Shown here piece by piece: positions 9,975-22,318 of a DNA stretch of 64,000 nt (within the stretch, counting starts at the first letter, position 1; every line of letters begins with the position of its first letter). The notes beneath the pieces were generated by a model. It had not been told where the DNA came from, searched no databases, and saw nothing but the letters and a program-made list of their open reading frames with translations. Source of the DNA: Chrysomallon squamiferum (lineage: Eukaryota > Mollusca > Gastropoda > Neomphalida > Peltospiridae); the NCBI GenBank assembly GCA_012295275.1, contig CM022677.1:3593968-3657967 (forward strand). Direction: 5' to 3'. The translations under genes were made by a program, and so were the position numbers.

Positions 9975-10339
9975 ATGCATCCTATATATATGTATTTGTA
10001 TTTCATCGCTGACTTAGAAAACAACTTTCTTGAAGCAGGATCTTGTTTCCTTCTTCTTTCATGATTATTATTTTATTCCTTACCCTCCTCTACCCTGTTT
10101 ACAACCCTCATTTTAAAAAATTATTAAATTATGTTTGCTGTTTATTAAAATATTTGAATTTCTTTCATTTATTTATTTATTTATTTATTGATTTATTATT
10201 TTGAATATTTTAATTTACACTTACTTTTTATTACATTTATAAGAAAAGTGAAAGTTAAATAGTTAACTTGTATGTGTGTGTGCTCTTGTTTTATAATTAA
10301 AGCTACATTATTTTTGTATTTTCTTTATTTAATGTTCAG

Positions 10340-10430
10340 TGATAATTCTTGATTATATGGACATACCTGGAAACCCGCTTGGTCTTTTCAAAGATGTCAG
10401 GGAAAGATCTCTGGCCTTGTTAATGGAAAT
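10340..10430 (+). pseudogene. MARS1: MARS1-like pseudogene, C-terminal exon (block A)
   Basis: Seen: acceptor TGTTCAG and donor GTGAGT bound a 91-bp exon, open in one frame as VIILDYMDIPGNPLGLFKDV then RERSLALLMEM. Inferred: GNPLGLFKDV resembles the MARS1 C-terminal GT(V/P)SPLFQKIE segment that follows the anticodon-binding domain. Weak on its own, supported by colinearity and by its 91-bp counterpart at 53491-53581, which is unusually well conserved between the blocks. Confidence 0.4.
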
Positions 10431-11039
10431 GTGAGTGGATTTCCTAGAAATGTTGTCATGTGTTTCTAATTCTGCAGCAAATTTAGTTGTGATAGTTCCC
10501 CGTATTACATCTCTTTCAGGGAATGATATTTCATTTAATCAGAAATAAAAGTTTTAATGTTTTAATTAAAAAAATATTTTTTTAATTCTTTCTGTCATTT
10601 TGCAACAATGTAAATAAAATGATATAAAAGGTTATGATTAGAAAATTACTAGCAACCTTACTGAATACTTTCATTATGTTGTTTTGATAACCATACACAT
10701 GCAAACTTTACTTCTGTGAATGAACTGTTTTATATTCTTAAACAACAAAAAAAAACCCACACATTTATTTAAGTATTTTATTAACTTGTAATGGTAATGG
10801 ATGCACTATTTCTTATTAGAAACAAAATCAACAAAATAATAATATGTTTCTTTATTTATTTATTTATGTATAATTTTTTTGTTTTGAGGATTTAGATTTT
10901 ATATTAAAATAAACTAATGTAGTATTAATTATATTAATTCACAGTGCAGGAAAACTATAGTCATACTGGTGAAAATACTGTTTATTAATGTTTAATATAT
11001 TTTTATTATTTTATTTTATATTTTTAATTTATTAAACAT

Positions 11040-11300
11040 CCTTTTTTAATTTTGGTTGTACAGTTCATAACAATTAATAATGGCATTTAATCAAAAATAT
11101 TTATATTTATTACAGGGATTCTTGAAAGGTCCTGGTGGATAATGGAGTTATTGAAACTGTGTTCAAGTCTGTTTCAGGAATGTCTAATTTGACGTCTGCT
11201 CTAAATTCCAATCACAGACAGAACCCAGCCTGAATCCATCCCCAGAGATGTTGCTGTGTTCTGGTGGGTTGCTTCCAACACATTCAAGTCCACAAACAGA
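11040..11300 (+). other. Unidentified exon-like segment downstream of copy A
   Basis: After the duplication ends, TATTACAG at about 11116 is followed by a stretch less AT-rich than its surroundings, running into PESIPRDVAVFWWVASNTFK-type text. There are stop codons in all frames over its length. No family recognised; possibly a decayed exon or transposon piece. Confidence 0.2.
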
Positions 11301-11790
11301 GTTCAGCAGCTGCAGTTGTCAGTGGTAATATTTTTACTCACAGTTTTAATATGCTTACACATAACAACCGAGTTTAATATGCTAATGATACACATAACAA
11401 CCGAGAGGTAAGCTACTCAGATGTCAGTGGTAATATTTTTACTCACAGTTTTAATATGTTAATGATACTCATAACAGCTGAGAGGTAAGCTACTCAGTTG
11501 TCAGTGGTAATATTTTTACTCACAGTTTTAATATGTTAATAATACTCAACACAACTGAGAGTTCAGCAGCTGCAGCTGTCAGTGGTAATATTTTTACTCA
11601 CAGTTTTAATATGCTAATGATACACATAACAACCGAGAGGTAAGCTATTCAGTTGTCAGTGGTAATATTTTTACTCACAGTTTTAATATGTTAATAATAC
11701 TCAACACAACTGAGAGATGAGCTACTCAGTTGTAAGTGGTAATATTTTTACTCACAGTTTTAATATGTTAATGATACACAACACAACTTA
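11300..11790. repeat. ~77-bp minisatellite
   Basis: AGTGGTAATATTTTTACTCA recurs at 11321, 11426, 11503, 11581, 11658 and 11735, giving a unit of about 77 bases, with one unit longer. Units end in variants of GAGAGGTAAGCTACTCAG. The array starts on a GTTCAGCAGCTGCAG segment that reappears inside it at about 11560. Confidence 0.9.
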
Positions 11791-12555
11791 TTTATTTATA
11801 TATTTTGTTGGCTTTTGGTTTTTAAAATAATTTTTATTTATTTTATTTGATATATATATTTTTTAATTTATTATTTTTGTTGTTGTTGTTGTTATACTTA
11901 TTAACATTTGTTTAAATTACATGGAATTTATTTCAAATAAATATTTAAAATGTTAGTTTTATTTTCAGTGTTATTACTGAAGATTGACTGTACTGAAGCA
12001 GTGCTGGAGAAAAAAGTTCATGTTTTCTCTGATCACATGAAAACAGGTTTACTTTCTCAGCTGTTTTCATTAACACAACAGAATTAATTGACCATTCATT
12101 ACATGTGGGTTTTTCAAGCACTGAGTGTGAAAAGATGAACATGATATGAACATAAATTCAGGTGAGACATTGAGATTAAAAGACAGTTGTATTCACTTTC
12201 TTAAAATTATTTATTTTATATATTGTTTTTGCTTTGACTACAGATATATAAATAGATAGATATGCAGATAGTTCTTTTTTATTATTATTATCAAATATGA
12301 TTTGTTTGCTGTTTCTTAATAATTAATTTTTATATTTATATTAGTATTAGTATTTTTATTTTTTATTTAAAAAAAAAAAATGTTTTTGGTCTTATTTTAT
12401 TTTTTATAAATTCTTTCAGGATGATTAATATAAATAATTTGTGTTTTTCAGAATCCAGTGTCAGATCAGCCCAGGAGACAGTCTACCATTCTGAGCTGAC
12501 AACAAAAACAGAGGAAGAATTTTCTATGAAACATCCAGTCAGATGTAAGAAGTGA
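11791..12555. other. AT-rich stretch without recognised genes
   Basis: Low-complexity T-rich sequence, an open minus frame at 11945-12142 without recognisable domains, and an exon-like GC-richer segment at about 12450-12540 preceded by TTTTTCAG. Nothing identified. Confidence 0.4.
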
Positions 12556-14240
12556 ATGATACTTTGTAGAATTATTTCATCTATACTTCAAACTGTTGCT
12601 ATTATACATCAACTTCTACTGTTACTAGTACTTCTGCTGTTGCTCTTATATATCCATTTGTACAGCAACTACTACTGCTACTGTTGTTCTTGTACATCCA
12701 ATTGTACAGCAGCTACTACTGCTGCTCTTGATTATACATCCACTTGTACTTCTATTAGTAATACTGCTGGTCCTTTTGTACATGTACTGCTGCTGTTGCT
12801 ATTATACATCAAATTGTACTGCTATTACTATTGCTGCTGATGATCTTGTACCTCCATTTATAAAAGCAATCTCTACTGCTGCTGTTGCTATTATACATCA
12901 AATTGTACTGCTATTACTATTGCTGCTGATGATCTTGTACCTCCATTTATAAAAGCAATCTCTACTGCTGCTGTTGCTATTATACATCCAATTGTACTGC
13001 TACTACTTCTGTTGTCAACTGTCCATCAACTGGTTATAAAAGCAATCTACTACTGCTGCTGTTGTTATTGTACATCCAAATTGTACTGCTATTACTATTG
13101 CTGCTGATGATCTTGTACCTCCATTTATAAAAGCAATCTCTACTGCCGCTGTTGCTCGTGTACATCCACATGTACTGCTACTACTTCTGTTGTCAACTGT
13201 CCATCAACTGGTACAGCATCTACTACTGCTACTGTTGTTATTGTACGTCCACTTGTACAGCAACTACAATTTTTGCTGTTGCTTTGTTACCTCCACTTTT
13301 TCTGTTACAACTACTGTTCTTGCTCTTCTACATTCACTTGTACACCAACTACTGCTGCTGCTGTTGCTATTATACATCTATTTGTACTGCTACAACTACT
13401 GCTGCTGCTGTTGCTATTATACATCTATTTGTACTGCTACAACTACTGCTGCTGCTGTTGCTATTATACATCTATTTGTACTGCTACAACTACTGCTGCT
13501 GCTGCTGTTGCTATTATACATCTATTTGTACTGCTACAACTACTGCTGCTGCTGTTGCTATTATACATCTATTTGTACTGCTACAACTACTGCTGCTGCT
13601 GTTGCTATTATACATCTATTTGTACTGCTACTACTACTGCTGCTGCTATTGCTTTTGTTCATCCACTTGTACAGCTACTCTTGTTTTTGTACATACACTT
13701 GTACAGCTACTCTTGTTTTTGTACATACTCTTGTACAGCAACTGCATCTGTTCGTCGTGAACATCCTCTTATATAGCAACTACGACTGCTGCTATTGCTT
13801 TTGTAGATCCACGTGTACAGCTACTGTTGTTCTTATACATCAAATTGTACTGCTACTACTACTGCTGTTGTTGCTCTTATACATCCGCTTGTGCAGCAAC
13901 TACTACTGCTGCTATTGCTCTTGTACAGCAACTTATACAGCAACTACTACTACTAATGTTTCTCTTATACATCGACTTGTACAACAACTACTACTGCTAC
14001 TGTTCCTCTTGTACATCTACTTGTATAACAACTACTACTACTACTACTGATAATCCTCTTGTACATCTACTTGTACAGCGACTAGTACTGCTGCTGCTGT
14101 TGCTCTTGTAAATTTACTTGTAAAGCAACAACTACTACCACTGTTGCTCTTGTACAACAACAACTACTGCGGCTGTTGTTATTATACGTCCACTTGTAGA
14201 GCAACTACAAATGCTACTGCTGCTCTTGTACAGCAACAAC
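12556..14240. repeat. Triplet-like CTG/CTA-rich satellite with a 47-bp core unit
   Basis: The sequence is built from CTACTGCTGCTGTTG and TATACATC(C/T)A(T/C)TTGTAC blocks. In the homogeneous part TTTGTACTGCTACAACTACT recurs at 13381, 13428 and 13475 (47 bases), then 50 bases where one GCT is added. The 5' part (12780-13150) has a longer ~90-base unit including AAAAGCAATCTCTACTGC. It is open in all three plus frames for up to 286 codons only because no frame of the unit contains a stop; the translations are runs of Leu, Tyr, Cys and Thr/Ala. Not considered a gene. Confidence 0.85.
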
Positions 14241-14587
14241 TATTAAAGAAATATTCCGTGAGTTTGTCCCTGTTTATACGTATGGATGAATTCTGAGATG
14301 GGAATTCTGTAGCTTGTCCTACACACAGCTTTTCATCAGACGTAACTGTCTCCTTGAGGTGGCCTGATTCGGCAGCGGTTTTCATTGCTGAAGTTGGGCA
14401 ACTCTTAAAGCCCTGGAAGAAATTAAACATTCCATTGCGTCAAAATACATTATTTTCACATATTCATGTTTTACAGCACATGAATTTGGAACATCCCTTT
14501 ATTGCAATGGTAATATGAAAGTTCTAAAGTATCTAATGGCAATAAAAAAAGTTGTTTCTTCGCAGATAACCCAAACATCAATTTCAC

Positions 14588-14588
<1 letters not shown>
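14241..14588. other. Unidentified moderately GC-rich segment
   Basis: Contains an open minus frame (14182-14430) with SCPTSAMKTAAESGHLKETV. It has no recognisable domain, and its ends run into the neighbouring satellite. May be a remnant of a transposon or exon. Confidence 0.25.

Positions 14589-14635
<47 letters not shown>
14589..14635. repeat. (GT)n microsatellite
   Basis: About 47 bases of GT directly before the LINE fragment. Confidence 0.95.
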
Positions 14636-14638
<3 letters not shown>

Positions 14639-14655
14639 GTTTGATTTGACAAGAT

Positions 14656-15070
14656 GACTGGAATTGTGCAGTCACAAACGTTATTCTGTCAACGTAGCCT
14701 AGGAGAGTGGCAGTCCTCCTACAGGCAGCGCATGAAGCCTGAGTCAGTGTTGTGTCGTGTTCGTATTGGTCATACTTGTTTGACCCATTCACTTATCCTG
14801 CAGAAGGGTCGTTCACCTCAGTGTGAACACTGTCAGTTATTCTGACAATACGCCACACTTTAGTGGAATACGTTCATCTTAGGCAGACCCGGAAGGATAT
14901 ATTTGGTCAATTAAATGTGATGCAATTTTACCATAAATTTTAGTTTAAATAAACTGTGATAGTTTTATTATTGCACAGCTATTTATACTGTTTATGTTTA
15001 CCTTTGTGTGACGCCCAGTAGCTGATTCGCTTCTGCAAGCTGGGATGTCGTTAAACATTCATTCGTTGTT
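14656..15070 (+). mobile_element. 3' end of a non-LTR retrotransposon (I/Nimbus-like LINE)
   Basis: Seen: translation WQSSYRQRMKPESVLCRVR, IGHTCLTHSLILQKG, QCEHCQ, then after a frame change LTIRHTLVEYVHL. Known: I- and Jockey-group LINEs end ORF2 with LxRLRIGHTxLTHxxLL, a CxxC...H...C knuckle and LTVxHIL(x)xC. The knuckle's final Cys is replaced and the frame is broken by a TGA. The 3' UTR ends in GGGATGTCGTTAAACATTCA followed by TTCG, the kind of tail I associate with molluscan Nimbus-like LINEs. It is strongly 5'-truncated, typical of LINE insertions. Confidence 0.75.
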
Positions 15071-17140
15071 TGGAAAGATACATTTAGAAGAAGAAACGTG
15101 ATGGATTCTTTTCAGTTCCATCCAGAACTTGTTTTATAATTTTTAAAAAGAATTACTGTTTGATTCTAAATATTATTTAATTTTAATTTAGATACTTTTT
15201 ATATATATCACAGATATCTGCATTTTTCAGAGTTGTTCACACTGTTTTTTAAAACTGATTTCACACTGATTTATAAAAACTATTATTTTCATACATATCA
15301 TTAACTTACCTTTGTTGGACATCCAGCAGCCAACTATTAAGGTTTGCATTATGATCCAGTCCAGACTGACACCTCGGATGGGCAGGACAGGGTACAGTAT
15401 GGCGGAAGCTTACTGACATCAGACACTGACTGATTCAAGTCAAATGATTGGTGGTTTAAGCTTTTTCACTTTTTCTTGAACTTGGATAATTTCTATAACC
15501 TGAAATTAACATTAAAAAGTTATTTATAATAGCCACAGGTCTCTGATGTTAAAATATGCAAATATGTTAAAAACTTTTTAAAACAGAAATTTAGATTATT
15601 GCATGTGTTCTGTGATTTATTTCATAGCTTTTCTTTTATTAACAGATGTAACTAATATGAATTAATACAAACCAGAACATCAGGAGCTGTCTGACTGTTT
15701 GCTAGTCTGCTTTTAAGAGATGCTATCTCTTTAGTACTTTTAACTTTCAATTCATCAGTTGTTAAACCAGAGATAGTGCTCTAGAAAAATAGATAGGTTA
15801 GACAAATATATTCAAAACAGTTTATTATTACTTTATTATTATCATTCGTATTACTATTTCATATATATCTTTTTATATTTTCTTTACTGTTCATTAAGAA
15901 TGAACTGCAAGTTTAAAAATCTCCAAAGAAAAGGATATAAATGACTAAACTTGCAATTATATTTAGTTTCTAGATTAAAAATTAGCTACAGCTGCAGCAG
16001 CCAGTAAATAAAAACATTTGTCTTTTGTCTTTGTTTCATTTACTTTAATTTCTTTCTCCTATTACTACAAACTCAATTAAGCTTTGTCTTAAAACAGTTT
16101 TCACTATACCTTTCACTGGCAACCGTTGAACTATATGCACTCTCAAGAACAGCTTTCATTAGCAAAGTCGCTATTCTATCGTCTTTCATCAACGCCGAGT
16201 TCACTGAACACTTTATCAGGATGGACCCTTCACGTTCCTGCAATGATAACGCTATCACTGTTTCTTTTTCCAAATCTATAATATTCTACTATCGCTTTAA
16301 TTTCATCCATCCATCCATCTGCTGTACGTTTTGTAAGTTTCGGTTGGCGTCTTCAAATGAAAAAGAAATTAACAACAACTCTCTGTACCAAGATAAAATC
16401 CATCGTCAAGCCCACACTTACAACAATACATTACTCCAAAAAACATGAATAACAAGCACTCCTTCCGAGAGAGTTCCATTCACAAATCCAACACCAAACG
16501 TAATTGGCTGAATTATAAAACAGTGACTATGATTTGATCTGTAATAAACATAACCAACCAATCACCACTATTATAAATTCTGCTGTAGTCCAACTCAATT
16601 ACTGAGTAACCATCCCATTGTGGAATGCACACCAATTTGAAACTGGTCCATGATATTCTGGTAAACTTAAAGAATTATGTTAACAATTATTGTTGGAGAT
16701 TTGGGTACATCTAATTAACTGTTTATATTTTTTCATAGTTTTGAACAGAAAAATGCCATGTGCATTAGCTTTAACTTAATATTTATAGTTGCTTTTGTTA
16801 TGTATTAATAAATATTGTATAAAAATGTACTTAATTCAGTGTTTATATATTAGTTTACATTATAGTTGTTATAAAACTTTGTCAATTATTAAAATAGAAA
16901 CATATTTTATAGTCAAAATGTTGAAGTATATTTACTTTTATTTTCTCATAATTTTTAAAAATATTTAAAAAAAAAAAAAAAAAAATAAAAGAGAAAAATC
17001 TCAGGTCTTGTATTATTTTCTGTGCAGTTTCTCCAGTTTAAAAACGCACATTAATTTATCTTTCTCCATATTTCTCTGCATCTCTTTATAGAAAAATAAT
17101 ACCTCCTTCTCTGACTATCTCTGTGTTTGTGCTATTCTTA
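15071..17140. other. Noncoding stretch without recognised genes
   Basis: AT-rich, with an exon-like GC-richer patch near 15320-15430, an open minus frame at 16073-16273, a (CATC)n patch at about 16304-16318 and an A-rich run near 16966-16985. No family recognised on either strand. Confidence 0.4.
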
Positions 17141-17456
17141 ATGCATGTGCTATTCTTAATGCAACCGTGTATGAAGCTTCAATGGCGGCTACATTTTTGT
17201 TTTGAAATAATCCACTGCTATCAAGCCGGCGGCTTTTGACACCAACAACTTTTGCTTTAAAAAAGTCAATACTTTTATCTTTCAAATCAGGGTGCTTAGT
17301 TTGGAGATGTCTTTGAAGTTTAGCTGGTTTCATAGACTCATGAGCAAGAACTTCCAAACATACTACACACTGTGGTCTTTCCACCCCTGCAATAACTATG
17401 TCAGTGAATCCCCACTTCAAGAAATCATCGCTGTACTTTCTCTTTCTTACACTCAT
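17115..17456 (-). pseudogene. hAT transposase, N-terminal BED-finger fragment
   Basis: Starts at ATG 17456 (MSVRKRKYSDDFLKWGFT). A BED-type zinc finger follows: CVVCLEVL, then after a spacer KLQRHLQTKHPDLK, i.e. C-x2-C ... H-x4-H. Known: this N-terminus is shared by the ZBED5/SCAND3-type (Buster-lineage) hAT transposases. After residue ~60 come FFKAKV and a Ser/Arg stretch, and the reading frame leaves homology near ~110. The catalytic domain is absent. This copy keeps both Cys of the finger, unlike copy 2. Confidence 0.8.
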
Positions 17457-18014
17457 TTTTAAAGGGTTAAGAATCACTCAAACAAAACTAACTACGTGTC
17501 ACTGCAAGTGCGAGTACAACACTAGGTAAGTGGGAGGCAGTGTTGCCAGATGGCTCATACGGAAATCGACTAGAACTAGCTTTGAAAATGGCTAAAAACT
17601 GGCTAGACTTAATGGCTAGTAAATGGCTAAAGAAAACTGCTAAATTTATCTGTGCATTTTTATGAATAGTTTCTCAAGTATTCTTACAAAAAATCTAGCC
17701 ACTAAATGAGGTTTTTTTCGGCCAGATGCTGCCAAATTTGGCTAAATCTAGCCGGAAATCAGCTAATTTGGCAACACTGGTGGGAGGAGCGACAGTGGTG
17801 GCGCGACCAAAACAAAACAGAAACCAAACATGTTGAATACTGGCTCAGACGTTGTGTTGAGTGACTTAGGGAACTGTTACATTTAGTTTCATAGTATGAA
17901 TTTATATAACTGTCTTAATATGTTTTTCACCGTGTTTTATATAATATTCACATTCGGCTCAAAATCAATTAACGACCCCATTTGGCGTCGAGGCCCACAT
18001 GTTGGGAACCACTG
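17141..18014 (-). mobile_element. hAT element, truncated copy 1 (5' part of the transposase and right terminus)
   Basis: Seen: homologous to 62665-63440 in the same orientation. The right end reads TTGGGAACCACTG at 18002-18014, the reverse complement of the CAGTGGTTCCCAA that starts copy 2, so one terminal inverted repeat is preserved. The inner end stops within the transposase near 17141, next to a short duplication of TGTGCTATTCTTAATGCA. It carries the nested MITE at 17538-17779. Known: hAT elements have short TIRs of the form CAG(N)GGTTCTCAA and 8-bp target duplications; the other terminus is missing, so the duplication cannot be tested. Confidence 0.85.
17538..17779. mobile_element. Nested MITE with perfect 8-bp target duplication (in hAT copy 1)
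   Basis: 242 bp flanked by GTGGGAGG at 17530-17537 and 17780-17787. Termini are CAGTGTTGCCAGATGGCT and, inverted, CAGTGTTGCCAAATTAGCTG. The interior repeats ATGGCTA(A/G) and ends with TCTAGCCGGAAATCAGC. No coding capacity. An 8-bp duplication and CAGTG termini fit a nonautonomous hAT-like element. Confidence 0.85.
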
Positions 18015-19330
18015 ATTTATATATTTGATAAATAAAAGATTCTCTCTATGTTATTTTCTATTATTCTCTAACATATAATATTGATAATTACTGAAATTAT
18101 AAGGGTATTATGGTTAATGTTTTGTATGTAACATACTAGAGATTATATATAAAAAATAAAACAAGCTCTTGTTACTGGAAGAAACGGGATCCCGCTGGGC
18201 TAAAATGAAATTTTGTTATCTATCACAGTTTAGTTACATTGAAAATTACAGAAAGAGGCAGATCTTCTGGAGTCACAACGGTTATACTGCTTGTGTAACG
18301 ACTAGCGCTATGGCCATAAGGTTGCAAGAAACCCAGGGGATAATTATCATTTCCTATACATTACAGCAATCAGCACTTGAGTTAGTTACAGAAGGTTTTT
18401 TTGATGCACTGGCAACCATCATGTATTTTGGAAAAACGAATTAGTTTAGATGAAACCATTTTGATTTTGCTGATATGAATATTCACACATCTCCTACACA
18501 GGCACTACAACAATGAGAAGTGTTTTGATATTTTCATTTCACAATGGAAATTCAGTTTAAATTCTAATTAAAAATGAAAAGGTAGGTTTTTCTGTCTGTC
18601 CTTTTCTTTCTGTTATTTTTATTTATTTAATTTTATTTTTTATTTTTACTGAAAAGTAAGTTTATTAAATATGTATTTAATTTTTACAAAGCCATTAATA
18701 ATAATTTAAAAAACAAAAACTTATTAGACATTGTTATAGTGAAAAAGTGAAGAGTAAACTCAAAAAGCAAGTTTATGCTAAACATTTCACTAGAGCAAAA
18801 ACATGAAAAATTTACTTTTCAACGTTCAGTTCCAAAATAGTGGCGTTTTTAATCATCCAAAGTATTGTAAATTTACTAAATGTTGTGTCCTGTTTAAAAA
18901 GTCAGTTTACTAAATATGAAATCAGAAAATGATCAATCTTTAAGTGTTATAATACATGTTAATTTTTATGATTTTTTCTTTTCTATTTTTCCTTTCTTTC
19001 TTTATTATTATTTGTTCCTGCAAATATTTGCAGATTACTTTTTAAAGCTTATTTATTTCATTCTTTTCTTTTCTTTTTTTTTCTTTGTAAAACAAAAGTC
19101 CTGTATGAGCAGTATTGTTATTATTATTATTGTTATTATTACTCTTGTTGTTATTATAAAACAAAGGTCAGAGGTTATAACGGTGCCTATCAAATTTAAC
19201 CTATATTCTTAATATTTCGTTAAAACACAACAATGTCGCTGACTTTCTGGTAAAATAAAACGTAAAATACGTCGCAATATCTCATTGTTATTTGTGTAAA
19301 CTGCGGTTATAAAATAAAATATCATATTAA
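18015..19330. other. Noncoding stretch with an unidentified less AT-rich patch
   Basis: A patch at about 18165-18445 is less AT-rich and open for 91 codons on the plus strand (HNGYTACVTTSAMAIRLQET). No domain is recognised and no splice signals bound it convincingly. The rest is AT-rich with T runs and (ATT)n near 19110-19160. Confidence 0.35.
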
Positions 19331-20335
19331 ACTGTTCTAGTGAGATAACAACTTTTTATATTTCTGAACATATACTGGTATACTGATATCTAACTATGAA
19401 TGTATCTAATACAAGATTACAACTTTCTATATTTCTGAACATGTACTGGTATACTGATATCTAACTATGAATGTATCTAATAGAAGATAACAACTTTCTA
19501 TATTTCTGAACATATACTGGTATTCTGATATCTAACTATGAATGTATCTAATAGAAGATAACAACTTTCTATATTTCTGAACATGTACTGGTATTCTGAT
19601 ATCTAACTATGAATGTATCTAATAGAAGATTACAACTTTCTATATTTCTGAACATGTACTGGTATTCTGATATCTAACTATGATTGTATCTAATAGAAGA
19701 TTACAACTTTCTATATTTCTGAACATGTACTGGTATTCTGATATCTAACTATGAATGTATCTAATAGAAGATAACAACTTTCTATATTTCTGAACATGTA
19801 CTGGTATTCTGATATCTAACTATGATTGTATCTAATAGAACATAACAACTTTCTATATTTCTGAACATGTACTGGTATTCTGATATCTAACTATGATTGT
19901 ATCTAATAGAAGATAACAACTTTCTATATTTCTGAACATGTACTGGTATTCTGATATCTAACTATGAATGTATCTAATAGAAGATAACAACTTTCTATAT
20001 TTCTGAACATGTACTGGTATTCTGATATCTAACTATGAATGTATCTAATAGAAGATTACAACTTTCTATATTTCTGAACATATACTGGTATACTGATATC
20101 TAACTATGAATGTATCTAATAGAAGATTACAACTTTCTATATTTCTGAACATATACTGGTATACTGATATCTAACTATGAATGTATCTAATAGAAGATTA
20201 CAACTTTCTATATTTCTGAACATATACTGGTATTCTGATATCTAACTCTGAATGTATCTAATAGAAGATTACAACTTTCTATATTTCTGAACATATACTG
20301 GTATTCTGATATCTAACTATGAATGTATCTAGCAG
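19331..20335. repeat. 71-bp minisatellite, about 14 units
   Basis: ACTGGTATACTGATATCTAA-type units recur at 19374, 19445, 19516 and 19587 with exact 71-base spacing up to 20335. Each unit contains AACTTTCTATATTTCTGAAC. Units differ at a handful of diagnostic sites (CATATAC/CATGTAC, TATAC/TATTC, AGATAACA/AGATTACA) whose order suggests block-wise amplification. Stop codons occur throughout. Confidence 0.95.
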
Positions 20336-21690
20336 ATATCACATTAACAACAAGCATTCTCACTTTTTACTATTAATCCGGAAGATAAACGACTTACTTT
20401 CTCACTTGTTCATGTATAATCGCTGATGCCGGAAGAATAGAAATATATGCAAACCCCAGCTACATAAACTTCTAGAACAATGCATTTATAAAACATTTCA
20501 AAAACTGTTTACATAGTATCCTTTTTTCTGTTATTTTTTTTTTTTTTTATCTGTAAATAAAAGTGTAACCTCTCAAAACATTATTTTACAAAAACATTAC
20601 CGCACTGGCTGCTACACCATCATATTTTGTATCATATTTTGTATAAACAAGAATGTATATCGCCAAATATAACAATATCGTTATTAAATCTGCTTTTTTT
20701 AGGATGTGCTTTGGATGGGTATTGAAATTACTTATTAATTTTATTACGCTGTACAACAGAAGGTGCTGAAAGGTAAGATTGATGTTCATCAAACACAGAG
20801 ACACACAGAGATACAGAGACCAGGATGAATTACATTTAATTGTAAACTGACGGACATGTTGGATGAAGGGAAAGGAATCAAAGATGATTTGATGCATTTT
20901 TGTTAAACGGATTACAGAGATTATAGATTAATAGGAAGATAGATATGTATGTGGATAGATAGATAGATAGATATAGAATAAAAAATGTTGATATGACCGT
21001 GTCATAGTTTGTTTACAATTAATAAAAAATGTATTAGTCTAATCTCGCGCCCACTCAACTTTTTCTTTATAACATCTTACAGTTTTAGAAAAGATTATTA
21101 ATCTGTACGTTTCTCTTAAATAACAGCTACAGTAGTATCTCAAAACAAATAATATACTATTTGAAGTACTAGAAGAATTATTGTACTACTTTTTCACATT
21201 AAACTGATTTGACATACAGATATTATGATTATGATCTATCTGTCTATATATTTATCTATATATACATAAATCTTGCATAAAACAGTCTTTGTATATGACT
21301 GTGCGTGTGCGTGCAAAACATTGACGGTAGTTAGAAATGTGGGAATTATAGGCCTAACGCTGGGTTTGATCTTTTTCGAGACAGATCTGAGATATGTCTA
21401 GTCGACATATTTATATTTCCCGCCGATCTTTCTACGTCACTGCAAATCTTTAGTAGAAAATTGTTTCGTCGTTTTTACATTGAGATCAATGGTTGTAAAA
21501 CGCAATCGTTTATTTTAATAGTTTTTTTTTTTATCAAAACAATTTCATTGGTTTACAAGCAACGAAAATTAGGAAATACTGATAACAATACAAGTGAAAG
21601 GGAGAGTAATTTCTACTAACTGTCGTGACAATGCAGGTACCTATTTGTGAACGTGGAGTGCGATTTATTTATTTTTGGTTTACTTCTTTC

Positions 21691-21727
<37 letters not shown>

Positions 21728-22283
21728 AGAGGTTTCTGTGTTTTTCTATTTAACTAATCAAATCTAATAAAATCTATCAATTTTCTGAACATTAATATAG
21801 GCAGTCGAAATCAATCTAGTCAGCCACACTCATTTTTCTCTTAAGTACATATCTTTTTTTACTTTCCTGTTTGTTTCGTTTACTTTCACATGTTTTAATT
21901 TAACATTTCAGCATGCCCGAAAAGGTGAAATATACCCTTCGCTTGAGTAGTTTCTACTTTGATATTGATAACAGAACTGATAGAACAGGTTCAAACATTG
22001 ATCTTACACATACACACACACAAGAGAAATAAATGTTGTGCCATTTTATTGTAGTGTGAACTGTAAGCTTTGTGATTTTATTTGATGCATAAATATAAAT
22101 AAATAAAAAAGAAGAAAGAAAAAGTAGGGGGGAAAATAACAACACCGTTTATTTGAAGTTTACGTCAATGATTGGCTAATATAAAGCAAAAAATAATAAT
22201 AATAAAAAAAAGAACCGTATCGAGTATATTTTAGTAAAGGTTGTTATGTTCCTTTATTTTATTTATTTGTTTTAAAAACTTTA

Positions 22284-22318
<35 letters not shown>

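Larger units (their letters stand above)
6060..11030. repeat. Segmental duplication, copy A
   Basis: Matches about 49320-54880 in the same orientation, over introns as well as exons, with visible identity of roughly 90 % outside indels. Large differences: copy A lacks CAMSAP exon 2 (~430 bp), keeps ~600 bp of the divergent spacer (about 6630-7215) that copy B lacks, and lacks the ~700 bp MULE insertion. Homology fades near 11030. Confidence 0.9.

Noticed and set aside
12556-14111. Long overlapping open frames (up to 286 codons) as a Leu/Cys/Tyr-rich protein family
   Set aside because: They follow from a stop-free 47-bp satellite unit; the same peptide text appears rotated in three frames, and there is no start, splice or domain evidence.
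19331-20335. CRISPR-like array
   Set aside because: Units are continuous tandem repeats without distinct spacers, in a eukaryotic context.
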